The notes under the pieces were generated by a model that was not told the origin of the DNA, made no database searches, and saw only the letters and a list, made by a program, of their open reading frames with translations. Shown piece by piece: positions 1 through 8,848 of a DNA stretch of 64,000 nucleotides. The translations under genes and the position numbers were made by a program. The stretch comes from Moritella sp. (lineage in GTDB: Bacteria > Pseudomonadota > Gammaproteobacteria > Enterobacterales > Moritellaceae): positions 1-64,000 of the forward strand of contig NZ_JABSQR010000014.1 of NCBI RefSeq assembly GCF_013215705.1, in the 5' to 3' direction. Each line of letters starts with the position of its first letter. The first letter of the stretch is position 1.

Positions 1-568
1 CGTTACCAAAACCAGCATCGATATCGGCAATGATTGGCACTACGTGTGTTTCGTGGTTGTCGATAGCGGCTTGCGCTGCGACTACGTCACCGCCGTTGTT
101 ACGGGCATCATCTAGTTCGTTGAATAAGATATCGAGTTCACGTGCATCTGCTTGACGTAGGAACGTATAAATTTCTTCGATTAGTGCCGGTACAGACGTT
201 TTTTCGTGCATTGATTGGTCAGGTAAAGGACCGAACTCTGAACGCAGTGCCGCAACCATCCAACCAGAAAGGTAAACGTAGCTTTTCTTGGTGGTTTTTT
301 CGTGGCGTTTAACAGCCATCATCATTTGTTGCGCAGTGAAACCATGCCAGCAACCTAAAGACTGCGTATATTGTGACGAATCTTGGTCGTATTCAGCCAT
401 ATCTGCACGCATGATATCAGCAGTAAACTGTGCCACTTCAAGACCTGTTTTGAAACGGTTTTGAGTACGCATACGCGCTGCATATTCAGGGTTAATAGCA
501 GCCCATTTAGAACCTTGTTCAGCTTTTAGTGTAGCAACTGAATCGATATCATTTTTGTATGTTGACAT
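1..568 (-). CDS. aceA: Isocitrate lyase, N-terminal part (gene runs off the left edge)
   Basis: The first 189 codons are present on the minus strand; the rest lies outside the window. Isocitrate lyase splits isocitrate to glyoxylate and succinate, the first step of the glyoxylate shunt, in the cytoplasm. Visible family features are LGCWHGFTAQQ near residues 70-80, YLSGWMVAA near 97-105 and PIIADIDAGFGN at the visible end, which is the substrate and metal-binding strand. The N-terminus is unlike E. coli AceA and matches the longer isocitrate lyases of Pseudomonas and Colwellia. The ATG at 568 is preceded by AAAGGA at good spacing. A LysR gene is divergent, with 294 bp between the starts. Family identification is firm; subclass is from memory. 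Confidence 0.93.
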   Translation of the reverse strand, partial: MSTYKNDIDSVATLKAEQGSKWAAINPEYAARMRTQNRFKTGLEVAQFTADIMRADMAEYDQDSSQYTQSLGCWHGFTAQQMMMAVKRHEKTTKKSYVYLSGWMVAALRSEFGPLPDQSMHEKTSVPALIEEIYTFLRQADARELDILFNELDDARNNGGDVVAAQAAIDNHETHVVPIIADIDAGFGN

Positions 569-862
569 AGCAAATCCTTTACAGTGATCAAGTGATGATT
601 AATTGAATTGAAACGCAGCGACTAAAGCCTTTTATTCGTTTGCGTTTTGATGAACTAATATTAAACGCTCAATTAATATTTAGTTAGTTTATAATTTTTA
701 TAGTCACCATTCACATCGTGAATAATTCAGACTGTTAATTTCACTTATTTATGGTGTATTCTGGTGGCAGCTGTTATTTACGAACAAACTTAATTTAATG
801 TAAGTGGCTAAATCATTGGGTTAATGTTGCTTTATTAATTTTTTATTGTAGGTATTTATTTT
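569..862. promoter_or_regulatory. Divergent intergenic region aceA / LysR
   Basis: This AT-rich 294-bp gap must carry the promoters of both divergent genes. LysR-type regulators usually bind T-N11-A motifs in such gaps, but I cannot single out an operator or a -35/-10 pair with confidence. Confidence 0.4.
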
Positions 863-1810
863 ATGAATATATCAGGGATTGATCTTAATTTATTGATTTA
901 CTTCGATGTTTTATTACGTGAAAAAAACGTAACACGTGCTGCAAGTATGCTTAACATTACTCAACCGGCAATGAGTAATGGTTTGCGTCGATTACGTACC
1001 TTGCTTAATGATCCTGTTTTAGTACGTACCTCTAATGGTATGACCCCGACTGAAAAATCACGTAAATTAGCCCCTGTGATCAGAAAGTTACTACTGGAAC
1101 TCGAAGAAGCGTTACAAGAAGAAAAAGAATTTGATCAAAGTAGCGAACGTGTTTTTCGTATTATGGCCAGTGATTATGCCGAGTCGACATTGATCCCGCG
1201 TTTACTGAGTAAGTTACGTAAAGTGGCACCAAACATGACGGTGGATATTATGACGCCTTCTGATGTGACCTTCCACGATGTAGAGGAAGGCAAGATTGAT
1301 ATGGCGATTAATCGGTTTGATGAATTACCACAATCGTTTTATCAAAAAACGCTATGGCATGATTCGTTTACTTGCATGATGAATGCAGATAACCCGATCG
1401 TAAATAAGTTTAATTTGAATCATTATTTAGCCTCGAAACATGTGTGGGTATCGAAGACTGGTTTTGGTGTAGGTGTCGGCATGAACCCAAATGATGTACA
1501 AAAATTAGGTTGGGTTGATGAAGCACTCAATCGCTTAGGTAAAAAACGTGATATTACGGTATTTACCCGTAATTATAATGTCGCGATGCAACTGGCGCTA
1601 CAAGATGAGCTAATAGCGACACTACCGACTCAGGCTGCACTCATTCATAAAAACAACAGTCACTATACCTTGCTGGATCCGCCATTCCCGATCCCTAATA
1701 TTGAATTGAAAATGATCTGGAGTCCGTTGCTGCATCATGACGCTAGCCATATTTGGTTCCGTCAGTTGGTACTTGAAGCTGCCACGGAACTATGGGCTGA
1801 TAATAAATAG
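863..1810 (+). CDS. LysR-family transcriptional regulator divergent from aceA
   Basis: A 315-residue LysR-type regulator. The winged helix-turn-helix occupies about residues 5-65, with the typical NVTRAASMLNITQPAMSNGLRRLR helix pair split as VTRAASMLNITQPAMS and a following recognition stretch. The effector-binding substrate domain follows from about residue 90 to the end. The helix-turn-helix resembles the NodD/LeuO/PcpR-like branch (starts with ...GIDLNLLIYFDVLLREKNVTRAA). Its position head to head with isocitrate lyase suggests control of aceA or of a related acetate or fatty-acid function, which is inference only. Length is usual for the family. Confidence 0.9.
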   Translation: MNISGIDLNLLIYFDVLLREKNVTRAASMLNITQPAMSNGLRRLRTLLNDPVLVRTSNGMTPTEKSRKLAPVIRKLLLELEEALQEEKEFDQSSERVFRIMASDYAESTLIPRLLSKLRKVAPNMTVDIMTPSDVTFHDVEEGKIDMAINRFDELPQSFYQKTLWHDSFTCMMNADNPIVNKFNLNHYLASKHVWVSKTGFGVGVGMNPNDVQKLGWVDEALNRLGKKRDITVFTRNYNVAMQLALQDELIATLPTQAALIHKNNSHYTLLDPPFPIPNIELKMIWSPLLHHDASHIWFRQLVLEAATELWADNK

Positions 1811-1852
1811 GTGCAAAAATAATTAGTTGTATGTTGTTTGATAAATTAGGAG

Positions 1853-2518
1853 CTAGTACTCTTGGATCTCCAAGCTACTGATCACGTGATGGCCACTTGT
1901 TATTTGCTGGCTCAGTTGATACATAGCATTAGCAAGTTGCTCGATGGCTATCGGTTTTTGCTGCTTTAATAGCGTAAAAGGTAACAGAGATATTATCGCC
2001 AGAGGGTAATAAGCTACGGCTTCTATTAATCTAAACTCATCACGTTTTCCGTGTAATAGGGTTGGTTGATAAAGGTATAGTGCGGATAGCGGTAACTGGC
2101 GTAATAATTGCTCTGTTTCGCCTTTAGTTTGTAAGTAACTACTTGCAGACTTAGCGTTGGCGCCAACAGCGCTAATGACATGTAATTGTGCTGTAGTATG
2201 GTTTACTACCCAAGTGCCAAAGTTAACAATGTAGTCTTTATCCACTTGTCTAAATGCCGCTAATGATCCTGCTTTTTTACGTGTTGTACCAAGGCAGCAA
2301 TAAGCGCAGTCAATATCAGCGTCACTATCTACGGATTTTTCCAAATCATTAAAATTGGCTAAATCGATAATGATCTCCGTTACTTTATCTTGATGCTCAA
2401 ACGGTGTAGGTCGATAATGGACGACATAGATATTCTCAATAGTCACATCATTGAGTAACTGCTGCATGAGTTGCTTACCTGTTGCCCCTGTAGCGCCGAC
2501 GATAATGACGTTTTTCAT
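1853..2518 (-). CDS. NAD(P)H-binding oxidoreductase (short-chain/epimerase-like)
   Basis: A 221-residue Rossmann-fold protein. The N-terminal dinucleotide-binding motif GATGATGKQL (Gly-x-x-Gly-x-x-Gly type, residues 8-17) is clear. The rest resembles atypical short-chain dehydrogenases of the HTATIP2/YwnB kind (CCLGTTRKKAGS near residue 75, and a later YLQTKGETE segment that contains a Tyr-x-x-x-Lys). The substrate is unknown. It follows the DUF2937 gene by 32 bp on the same strand and is probably the last gene of the rsmE operon. Named from fold only. Confidence 0.8.
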   Translation of the reverse strand: MKNVIIVGATGATGKQLMQQLLNDVTIENIYVVHYRPTPFEHQDKVTEIIIDLANFNDLEKSVDSDADIDCAYCCLGTTRKKAGSLAAFRQVDKDYIVNFGTWVVNHTTAQLHVISAVGANAKSASSYLQTKGETEQLLRQLPLSALYLYQPTLLHGKRDEFRLIEAVAYYPLAIISLLPFTLLKQQKPIAIEQLANAMYQLSQQITSGHHVISSLEIQEY

Positions 2519-2550
2519 AGTGATCCCTTATTTATCATTCCATTATTTTG

Positions 2551-3075
2551 TTAAATAGATTTTTTAGTTTGGGTATGTTTGTGGTAAAAAATCAGTGAGA
2601 GTAGTTTTAAACTGAATAGCCAAAGTAGATTTAAGGTTATGCCGCCAGTTAATCCCGTCACTATTGCAGCTTGGCTTAATGGTATGCCAGGTGTGAACAG
2701 TGATAAGGTCTTTTCAGCTAATGTAGTGTTTATGCGAGTAACCAAATAAGTGAGCTTATTGATATAATTACCTTCTGTTAGGATCGCCAAATCATTCGCT
2801 AATACAGGCAGTGCTTGCTGTAATGTGAGTACCTGCTTACCCACTTGCTGCACGGCGGGAGCTGGACTGGCATTAAAATCGGCAATGAGAGTGTCGAGCT
2901 GACCATTAAAGTTGGTATCGGCAATTAATTGGAATTGTTGTAGCTGGTTTTGTTGGGCGAGGTAATAACCGGAAAGTTGCTGGCTGTAATGATCAATAAA
3001 TTGCGGTAGTTGCATAAATAGCATGACGCCAAAAGTAAATAATAAGCGTTGTAGTAATCCATTAATAAACGTCAT
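2551..3075 (-). CDS. DUF2937 family membrane protein
   Basis: A 174-residue protein with a hydrophobic N-terminal segment (about residues 8-25, ending QLPQFIDHY) and a C-terminal transmembrane stretch (about 138-165) around a soluble, Gln/Ala-rich middle. The N-terminal LLQRLLFTFGVMLFMQLPQF followed by IDHY is the signature I associate with DUF2937. Function is unknown. The start lies 15 bp after the ruvX stop, so it is very likely cotranscribed with ruvX. Confidence 0.75.
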   Translation of the reverse strand: MTFINGLLQRLLFTFGVMLFMQLPQFIDHYSQQLSGYYLAQQNQLQQFQLIADTNFNGQLDTLIADFNASPAPAVQQVGKQVLTLQQALPVLANDLAILTEGNYINKLTYLVTRINTTLAEKTLSLFTPGIPLSQAAIVTGLTGGITLNLLWLFSLKLLSLIFYHKHTQTKKSI

Positions 3076-3090
3076 GCTGTGCGCGTCCTG

Positions 3091-3537
3091 CTATAGCTCT
3101 GCACCGTATTGTGCTTCCATCCAACTTTCTAAGATCACCATTGCGGAAGCACTATCAATTGCGCCTTTTTGCAGGGCTTTAAAACCACCTTCTTCAAACA
3201 AACGTGCTTTGGCATCTTTGGTTGTTAAGCGTTCGTCATGCATTTCGGTTTTGACATTAAAGCGACCCGTTAAACGATTAGCAAACTTAGTCGCACGTTT
3301 GGTGATCTCTTGCTCGGTACCGTCCATGTTTAATGGTTTACCGACGATAACAAGATCCGGTTGCCATTCTTTAATTTGTTTTTCGATTAAATCCCAATCT
3401 GGAATACCATCATTGGCTTTAAAAGCCACAAGCGGGCGTGCTGTACCTGTGATCTCTTGACCAACTGCGATACCAATACTTTTTGTTCCGAAATCAAAAC
3501 CAAGTAGTGTTCTTTGTCCGTTTTCTGCATTACTCAT
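3091..3537 (-). CDS. ruvX: Putative pre-16S rRNA nuclease / Holliday junction resolvase-like RuvX (YqgF)
   Basis: A 148-residue RNase H-fold protein of the YqgF/RuvX family, implicated in maturation of the 16S rRNA 5' end and previously proposed as a Holliday junction resolvase. The N-terminal [15 protein letters not shown] carries the first catalytic Asp, [11 protein letters not shown] the central strand, and DERLTT the conserved acidic motif. The last catalytic Asp is in [10 protein letters not shown]. It lies downstream of yqgE, the same order as in E. coli. A 37-bp palindromic repeat separates the two genes. Confidence 0.95.
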   Translation of the reverse strand: MSNAENGQRTLLGFDFGTKSIGIAVGQEITGTARPLVAFKANDGIPDWDLIEKQIKEWQPDLVIVGKPLNMDGTEQEITKRATKFANRLTGRFNVKTEMHDERLTTKDAKARLFEEGGFKALQKGAIDSASAMVILESWMEAQYGAEL

Positions 3538-3556
3538 ATTTCTCTCCGTAGGACTC

Positions 3557-3593
3557 TATATACCCAAGTTACTTTAAGATGCTTGGGTATATA
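3557..3593. repeat. End-only remnant of the TATACCCAAG repeat family
   Basis: A 37-bp palindrome between yqgE and ruvX: TATATACCCAAG at 3557-3568 and its complement CTTGGGTATATA at 3582-3593 flank TTACTTTAAGATG. The sequence equals the terminal inverted repeat of the larger element found at 16494 and 59542 with the interior missing. It could form a hairpin in the operon transcript. Confidence 0.8.
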
Positions 3594-4175
3594 TTAAGAG
3601 TGACCTACCTGACTCGATAATTGGCTGACGTCGATACCTATTTTCTGCACGGCCTGTTCCCAGCGCTGGTGTACGGGCACGTTAAATAAAATATTTTCGT
3701 CTGCATTAATGGTTAGCCAACTGTTGTCAGCTATTTCTTGTTCTAACTGGCCTTTCGTCCAACCGGAATAACCTAACGCGACAATATAATTGTCAGGTTG
3801 TTTGTTGGTGCCGAGTGTTGCTAATACATCAAGTGATGAGGTGATCATCAATTCATTATTGATTTGTAAACTCGAGCTAAACCCTGGATAGGCAGTATGC
3901 AATACAAAGCCACGATCTTCAGATACAGGACCACCTTTAAATACCGGTTCATCGATGGTTATTTTCGGTTCTGCTGGTGCCGCGGTCTCATCGTCGAGGT
4001 CTGCTATGACTGTTTGTGATAATAACTCGTCGATAGAGATGTTGACGGGAAGGTTGATGATAATACCCATTGCACCGTCGGCGTTATGCTCACAAATATA
4101 GATAACAGCGCGTTCGAAAATGCCATCTTTCATGCTCGGCATTGCGATAAGGAAGTGATCTTGTAAAGAGTCCAT
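3594..4175 (-). CDS. yqgE: YqgE/AlgH family protein
   Basis: A 193-residue member of the UPF0301 (YqgE/AlgH) family. The N-terminal DHFLIAMPSMKDGIFERAVI and the adjacent HNADGAMGIIINLP are family hallmarks, as is GGPVSEDRGFVLH near residue 78. The molecular function is not established; AlgH in Pseudomonas was linked to alginate regulation. It sits between gshB and ruvX as in many gammaproteobacteria. A slightly longer acidic insert (DLDDETAAPAEP, about residues 58-70) is present compared with E. coli. Confidence 0.95.
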   Translation of the reverse strand: MDSLQDHFLIAMPSMKDGIFERAVIYICEHNADGAMGIIINLPVNISIDELLSQTVIADLDDETAAPAEPKITIDEPVFKGGPVSEDRGFVLHTAYPGFSSSLQINNELMITSSLDVLATLGTNKQPDNYIVALGYSGWTKGQLEQEIADNSWLTINADENILFNVPVHQRWEQAVQKIGIDVSQLSSQVGHS

Positions 4176-4281
4176 AGGCCTATCCTCTGTTGTTAGCTGT
4201 GAGTTTTATTATGGCAGAAAATCATAGCTTAAGCGGTGAAATTTGCTATAAGCTATGATTTATTTAAGAGCGGCGGGTAAA

Positions 4282-5235
4282 TTAATCTTTGTTTAAACGC
4301 GCTTCGATCGCATCCATCAACATACCTGTGATGCTTACATCATAGGCCGCTTCGATTTCGCGGATACACGTTGGGCTCGTTACATTAATTTCAGTAAGTT
4401 TGTCACCAATCACGTCTAGACCAACAAAAATTAAGCCCTTTTCTTTTAATTTAGGCCCTAATGCTTTGGCAATCTTCCAATCACTTTCTGATAATGGGCG
4501 TGCGACACCACGACCGCCAGCCGCGATATTACCGCGCGTTTCACCACTTGCTGGGATACGTGCTAGGCAATATGGTACTGGTTCGCCATCAATCACTAAG
4601 ATACGTTTGTCGCCATCTTTAATTTCTGGAATGAATTTTTGTGCCATGCAGTATCGCGTTCCGTGTTCTGTCAGTGTTTCGATTATCACGCTGACGTTTT
4701 TATCTTGCTCGTTAAGACGGAAAATTGATGCGCCGCCCATACCATCAAGAGGTTTTAAGATCACATCTTTGTGCTCTTTGTGGAATGCGCGTAATTTGTC
4801 TTTACGACGTGTTACTAGTGTTGTTGGCGTGAATTCATTAAACCATGCTGTGTATAGCTTTTCATTGGCATCACGTAGACTTTGCGGCTTGTTCACGATT
4901 AATGTGCCTTCGTCTTCAGCACGCTCAAGCATGTAAGTTGCGTAAATAAACTCAGTATCGAACGGTGGATCTTTACGCATTAATATCACGTCAAGATCGG
5001 ATAGAAGATGGTTAGTTTCTTCACCTAGTTCGTACCAGCTTGCTGGATCTTGTTGTACTGTTAATGAACGAGACGAAGCATATGCACGGCCTTCAAGCAT
5101 AGATAGATCTTGCATTTCCATGTAGAAAAGTTCGTAACCACGGTTTTGCGCTTCCATTAACATTGCAAAGCTAGAATCTTTTTTAATGTTGATGTCTGCA
5201 ATGGGATCCATCACGATGCCAAGTTTAATTGTCAT
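4282..5235 (-). CDS. gshB: Glutathione synthase
   Basis: A 317-residue ATP-grasp enzyme that joins gamma-glutamylcysteine and glycine, the second step of glutathione synthesis. Visible signatures: N-terminal KLGIVMDPIADINIKKDSSF, MRKDPPFD near residue 87, LKPLDGMGGASIFR near 160-173 (ATP-grasp loop) and EINVTSPTCIREIE near the C-terminus (metal and substrate site). The length equals the E. coli enzyme within a few residues. The gene starts 10 bp after the rsmE stop, so the pair is cotranscribed. Confidence 0.97.
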   Translation of the reverse strand: MTIKLGIVMDPIADINIKKDSSFAMLMEAQNRGYELFYMEMQDLSMLEGRAYASSRSLTVQQDPASWYELGEETNHLLSDLDVILMRKDPPFDTEFIYATYMLERAEDEGTLIVNKPQSLRDANEKLYTAWFNEFTPTTLVTRRKDKLRAFHKEHKDVILKPLDGMGGASIFRLNEQDKNVSVIIETLTEHGTRYCMAQKFIPEIKDGDKRILVIDGEPVPYCLARIPASGETRGNIAAGGRGVARPLSESDWKIAKALGPKLKEKGLIFVGLDVIGDKLTEINVTSPTCIREIEAAYDVSITGMLMDAIEARLNKD

Positions 5236-5245
5236 ATTCTTTATC

Positions 5246-5977
5246 CTATCCTAAATCGCCAAAGCGGCATTGTAGTGCGGTGATCGCTGTTAATGCTGCT
5301 GTTTCTGTTCGTAATACTCGAGGGCCTAATAACGTTTCTTCAAAGTTAAATTGCTCTGTCATGTTGATTTCATCCGCAGATAAACCGCCTTCAGGACCAA
5401 TTAATAAACGCACGCCATGTTTAGGCTCGGGTAAGGTATTAATGCTGTATTTTGCGCGTGGGTGCAGGTTAAGTTTTAATTCAGTCGTTTCTTCTGCGGC
5501 CCAGTCTTTTAACTGTTTTGGTGCTAATACTTGTGGCACGAAATTACGACCACTTTGTTCACACGCAGCAATGACAATTTTTTGCCATTGCTGTATTTTT
5601 TTCTCTAAACGTTCACCAGAGAGTTTAACACCACAACGTTCACTAAACAGTGGGGTGATGGCTGTTACACCCAGCTCGACCGATTTTTGGATAGTGAAAT
5701 CCATTTTATCACCGCGCGAGATCGCTTGACCAAGGTGGATTTTGAGTGGTGATTCACTGTTAATATCTTGGAATTCGTCAATGTGAACGGTCACTGATTT
5801 CTTCGTGGTTTGTTCAATTGTGGCTTGGTATTGGCCACCTTTACCGTTAAATAAAGTTAGCGTATCACCTGTAGTCATACGTAAAACACGACCAACGTGG
5901 CCTGCGCCGTCTGGTGATAATTCAAAGCTAGAACCCACGATTAGTTCGCCGGATTCGAAGATGCGAGGATGACGCAT
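5246..5977 (-). CDS. rsmE: 16S rRNA (uracil1498-N3)-methyltransferase
   Basis: A 243-residue SPOUT-class methyltransferase that modifies U1498 of 16S rRNA in the 30S subunit. It has an N-terminal PUA-like domain (residues 1-70, MRHPRIF start) and the C-terminal knotted SPOUT domain with [14 protein letters not shown] near residue 195 and [11 protein letters not shown] near 220, which bind S-adenosylmethionine. First gene of the rsmE-gshB-yqgE-ruvX series. In E. coli endA lies directly upstream of rsmE; here about 7 kb of other genes intervene. Confidence 0.97.
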   Translation of the reverse strand: MRHPRIFESGELIVGSSFELSPDGAGHVGRVLRMTTGDTLTLFNGKGGQYQATIEQTTKKSVTVHIDEFQDINSESPLKIHLGQAISRGDKMDFTIQKSVELGVTAITPLFSERCGVKLSGERLEKKIQQWQKIVIAACEQSGRNFVPQVLAPKQLKDWAAEETTELKLNLHPRAKYSINTLPEPKHGVRLLIGPEGGLSADEINMTEQFNFEETLLGPRVLRTETAALTAITALQCRFGDLG

Positions 5978-6324
5978 GCTATTTACCTTTATTTAAATAT
6001 GTAGTTAATAAAATGATTATACCCACTTTTTTAATTTGCTGATGAAATTTATCTGTTAACAAATAAAAAAATTGTTTGGGGCCGTAATAAGCCAGGGTGA
6101 TGTTAGTCTCATTACTGGCATCGTCAGATTCATCCTAAGGTTAAAAATTGATCCTTTGTTCGTTTAAGCGGGGTCGATGCATACTCGTTATATTGAAAAG
6201 AATAAGTTATTGAAGCGTGCAAGTGACAACCTTAAGTGTCCTATATTGGCACTGTGATGGACGGTGTTTACTGTCTATTTTATTGTTTATTTACTGTTTA
6301 TTTTTAATCGTTTAGTTAAGGCAT
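5978..6324. promoter_or_regulatory. Intergenic region upstream of rsmE and dsdA
   Basis: A 347-bp AT-rich gap between divergent genes, which must hold both promoters. Just before dsdA there is a degenerate direct repeat of TGTTTACTGT/TGTTTATTTACTGT units (about 6266-6306), a possible regulator site for DsdC. I cannot assign a promoter confidently. Confidence 0.35.
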
Positions 6325-7656
6325 ATGATGAATCAGACTCGGAACATACAATTAATAAATGAATTTCCATTGTTGGAATCACTGATAGATCTTAAACCTC
6401 TGAGTTGGTTTAATCCTAAAGTGACGAGTTATGCCGAAGCCTTACCGTATGTTGGTTTAACTGCCCTTGATGTGCAGGAGGCGAGTGAACGTTTGCTGCG
6501 TTTCGCCCCTTTTTTTTGTCAGGCATTTCCTGAAACACAGCAAAGTCACGGTATTATTGAATCACCGCTACAGACGATCCCGGCTATGCAAGCGGCACTG
6601 AGTGATTACTATCAGACGTCATTACCAGGTCGCATGATGATCAAGTTAGACTCTCAATTACCGATATCGGGGTCAATTAAAGCGCGGGGTGGCATTTATG
6701 AAGTTCTGCAGCATGCCGAAAAACTGGCAATTTCAGCCGGTCTACTTAGTTTAGATGATGATTATAGTAAGATTAATTCAGCACAATTCAGGGCATTTTT
6801 CAGCCAGTATAAAATTGCAGTTGGCTCAACCGGAAACTTAGGTTTATCTATTGGAATTATAGGGGCCAGTTTAGGGTTTCAGGTTAGTGTGCATATGTCT
6901 GCGGATGCGCGCCAATGGAAAAAAGATCGCCTGCGAAGTCATGGCGTAAATGTGATTGAATATGAATCTGACTATAGTATTGCGGTCGAACACGGTCGTG
7001 AAGAAGCCCTGCAAGATCCATTCTGTCATTTTGTGGATGATGAAAACTCGACATCGTTGTTCTTGGGTTATGCGGTTGCTGGAGAGCGATTAAAGCAGCA
7101 GTTTATTGAGCAAGATATCATTGTTGATGCCGAGCATCCGCTCTTTGTTTATCTGCCTTGTGGTGTGGGCGGTGGTCCGGGCGGCGTTGCTTTTGGCCTT
7201 AAGTTGGCTTTTGGCGACAATGTGCATTGCATCTTTGCCGAACCGACGCATTCGCCGTGTATGTTATTAGGCGTTTATACTGGCCTGCATGATCAGATCT
7301 CGGTTCAGGATCTCGGTATTGATAATATCACGGCAGCTGACGGCCTTGCTGTTGGCCGAGCTTCGGGTTTTATCGGTAAAGCAATGGAGCGGATGCTGGA
7401 TGGCTATATTACGTTAACGGATGCTGACATGTATCAGTTATTAGGGATGATTCATGATACTGAGCAACTTAAGCTCGAACCTTCTGCACTGGCTGGCATG
7501 CCGGGTATTATGCATGTGGTCACCAATTCAGAGTACCTTGAGCGGATGCAACTTAGTGATAGTTTGGCGGATGCAACGCATTTGGTGTGGGCTACTGGCG
7601 GCGGAATGGTGCCAGAACGAGAAATGACTGAATATTTACAGCAAGCTAAAAATTGA
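6325..7656 (+). CDS. dsdA: D-serine dehydratase
   Basis: A 443-residue PLP enzyme that deaminates D-serine to pyruvate and ammonia. The PLP lysine is K119 in [14 protein letters not shown], the expected place (K118 in E. coli). [14 protein letters not shown] is the phosphate/substrate loop, and [10 protein letters not shown] the glycine-rich PLP-phosphate loop. Two adjacent ATGs exist (6325, 6328); AAGG at 6318 is better spaced for the second. A DsdC-like regulator follows, separated by a half-copy repeat. No D-serine permease gene (dsdX) is present nearby, unlike the E. coli dsdCXA locus. Confidence 0.95.
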   Translation: MMNQTRNIQLINEFPLLESLIDLKPLSWFNPKVTSYAEALPYVGLTALDVQEASERLLRFAPFFCQAFPETQQSHGIIESPLQTIPAMQAALSDYYQTSLPGRMMIKLDSQLPISGSIKARGGIYEVLQHAEKLAISAGLLSLDDDYSKINSAQFRAFFSQYKIAVGSTGNLGLSIGIIGASLGFQVSVHMSADARQWKKDRLRSHGVNVIEYESDYSIAVEHGREEALQDPFCHFVDDENSTSLFLGYAVAGERLKQQFIEQDIIVDAEHPLFVYLPCGVGGGPGGVAFGLKLAFGDNVHCIFAEPTHSPCMLLGVYTGLHDQISVQDLGIDNITAADGLAVGRASGFIGKAMERMLDGYITLTDADMYQLLGMIHDTEQLKLEPSALAGMPGIMHVVTNSEYLERMQLSDSLADATHLVWATGGGMVPEREMTEYLQQAKN

Positions 7657-7818
7657 GCCTTCCTTCGCTTACCCTATGGGAGGCTCGCTCGAATAACAGT
7701 ACTGCGTTACAATATTTGAAAATGATATTTTAAAATGGAATACCATTATCTGCATATTGTGCCTTGTTCTGATATCCCAGCGAGTCTCTGATATAGCATC
7801 TTGAAGGAGTTTGGGTAT
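7657..7818. repeat. Half copy of the TATACCCAAG MITE-like element
   Basis: Starts immediately after the dsdA stop codon and matches the right-hand 160 bp of the copy at 16494-16756: shared blocks include CTGCGTT-CAATATTTGAAAATG, CCTTGTTCTGATATCC and GTCTCTGATATAGCATCTTG, ending TTGGGTAT at 7818. The left part is absent. It carries an internal small insertion (GATATTTTAAAATG) relative to the full copy. Confidence 0.8.
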
Positions 7819-7824
7819 TAAGTT

Positions 7825-8757
7825 ATGGAATTAACATTCGGCAGTCATAAAAAATTTAACGGTAGCCAATTAGCGAACCTGGATACCTTTGTCAAAGCGG
7901 CGCAGTACGGTTCATTCACGCAAGCGGCAGAGGTGCTTTTTCTCACCCCTAGCGCAGTCAGTCATCGTATTGCTAAATTAGAACAAGAGTTAGGTTTTAA
8001 GCTGTTTCATCGTTTGCATAAACAGCTGAAATTGACGGGTGAGGGCGCGAGGTTATGTCGTAGTTGTGAGCGGTTGTTTAACTCACTGGATGAAGAGTTA
8101 AATGATATTCGCAGTAATGAATTATCAGGTCGTCTGACAATTTATGCCCGACCTTCTATTTCACTGTGTTGGCTGGTGCCTCGAATACATGATTTTCATC
8201 GTCAATATCCGGCTATTCAGTTGGATATTCTTACCGGTAATGACGATATTAATTTTCATACCCAGTTTATTGATGTCGCACTCTATTATACATCAGGTCC
8301 CTTTCCTGGATTATCGAACATCGAATTGATGTCAGAGGAGGTTACACCTGTCTGCTCTCCTGCTTATGCTGAGCTACATGACCTTGTTGATAACCCCGAA
8401 AATATTCGCAACTGCAGCTTATTGCATGATTGTAAGGCGTGGCCACAAGCTGCTTATAATGCGGAATGGTTAGAATGGACAGAGCGTCATCAGATACCTG
8501 AGGTGAATTATAATCGAGGTTTGAGTTTTGACCGTTCTGATCTGGCGATGGTCGCCGCGATTAATCATGCTGGATTGGCAATAGGACGTAAACGACTGGT
8601 CGATAAACATTTACGCAGTGGTGAGTTAATTGCGCCCTTTCCGGCACTCATTAGCCCTGCATCATATCAATATCATGCTGTGTATAGCGCAGACATTACA
8701 CCCAATCCAAGAGTGAAGGTGTTATTAGATTGGTTACAGCAGCAAGCTGAACAATAG
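7825..8757 (+). CDS. dsdC: LysR-family regulator, probably DsdC (D-serine responsive activator)
   Basis: A 310-residue LysR-type regulator with an N-terminal helix-turn-helix (about 15-75; SFTQAAEVLFLTPSAVSHRI) and a substrate-binding domain. The helix-turn-helix with LTPSAVSHRIAKLEQELGF and FHRLHKQLKLT resembles E. coli DsdC and the GcvA branch. Position directly after dsdA supports control of D-serine dehydratase. An in-frame stop at 7819-7821 forces the start to 7825 or later. The nearest Shine-Dalgarno-like GAAGGAG (7803-7809) is about 15 bp away and lies inside the repeat element. Symbol is a reasoned guess. Confidence 0.7.
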   Translation: MELTFGSHKKFNGSQLANLDTFVKAAQYGSFTQAAEVLFLTPSAVSHRIAKLEQELGFKLFHRLHKQLKLTGEGARLCRSCERLFNSLDEELNDIRSNELSGRLTIYARPSISLCWLVPRIHDFHRQYPAIQLDILTGNDDINFHTQFIDVALYYTSGPFPGLSNIELMSEEVTPVCSPAYAELHDLVDNPENIRNCSLLHDCKAWPQAAYNAEWLEWTERHQIPEVNYNRGLSFDRSDLAMVAAINHAGLAIGRKRLVDKHLRSGELIAPFPALISPASYQYHAVYSADITPNPRVKVLLDWLQQQAEQ

Positions 8758-8790
8758 TCGCGTTCTTAGCTATGACAAATAGGCAGACGT

Positions 8791-8818
8791 GGTATCACCT
8801 TTATTAACAGGTGATACC
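8791..8818. terminator. Hairpin between convergent dsdC and peptidase genes
   Basis: Perfect 10-bp stem GGTATCACCT/AGGTGATACC with an 8-base loop. No T-run follows on either strand, so it may be only a weak terminator or an RNA 3'-end hairpin. Confidence 0.45.
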
Positions 8819-8848
8819 AGTATCTAGGTTGGCGTATCAGTGCTGTTG

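Noticed and set aside
3023..3460. 145-residue reading frame antisense to ruvX
   Set aside because: Shadow of ruvX and DUF2937; composition is that of a reverse-strand artefact.
4400..4936. 178-residue reading frame antisense to gshB
   Set aside because: Opposite-strand shadow of a clearly coding glutathione synthase.
5978..6324. CRP site upstream of dsdA
   Set aside because: Only one TGTGA half-site; the second half does not match.
8791..8818. Strong intrinsic terminator
   Set aside because: Good hairpin but no T-run on either strand; retained only at low confidence.
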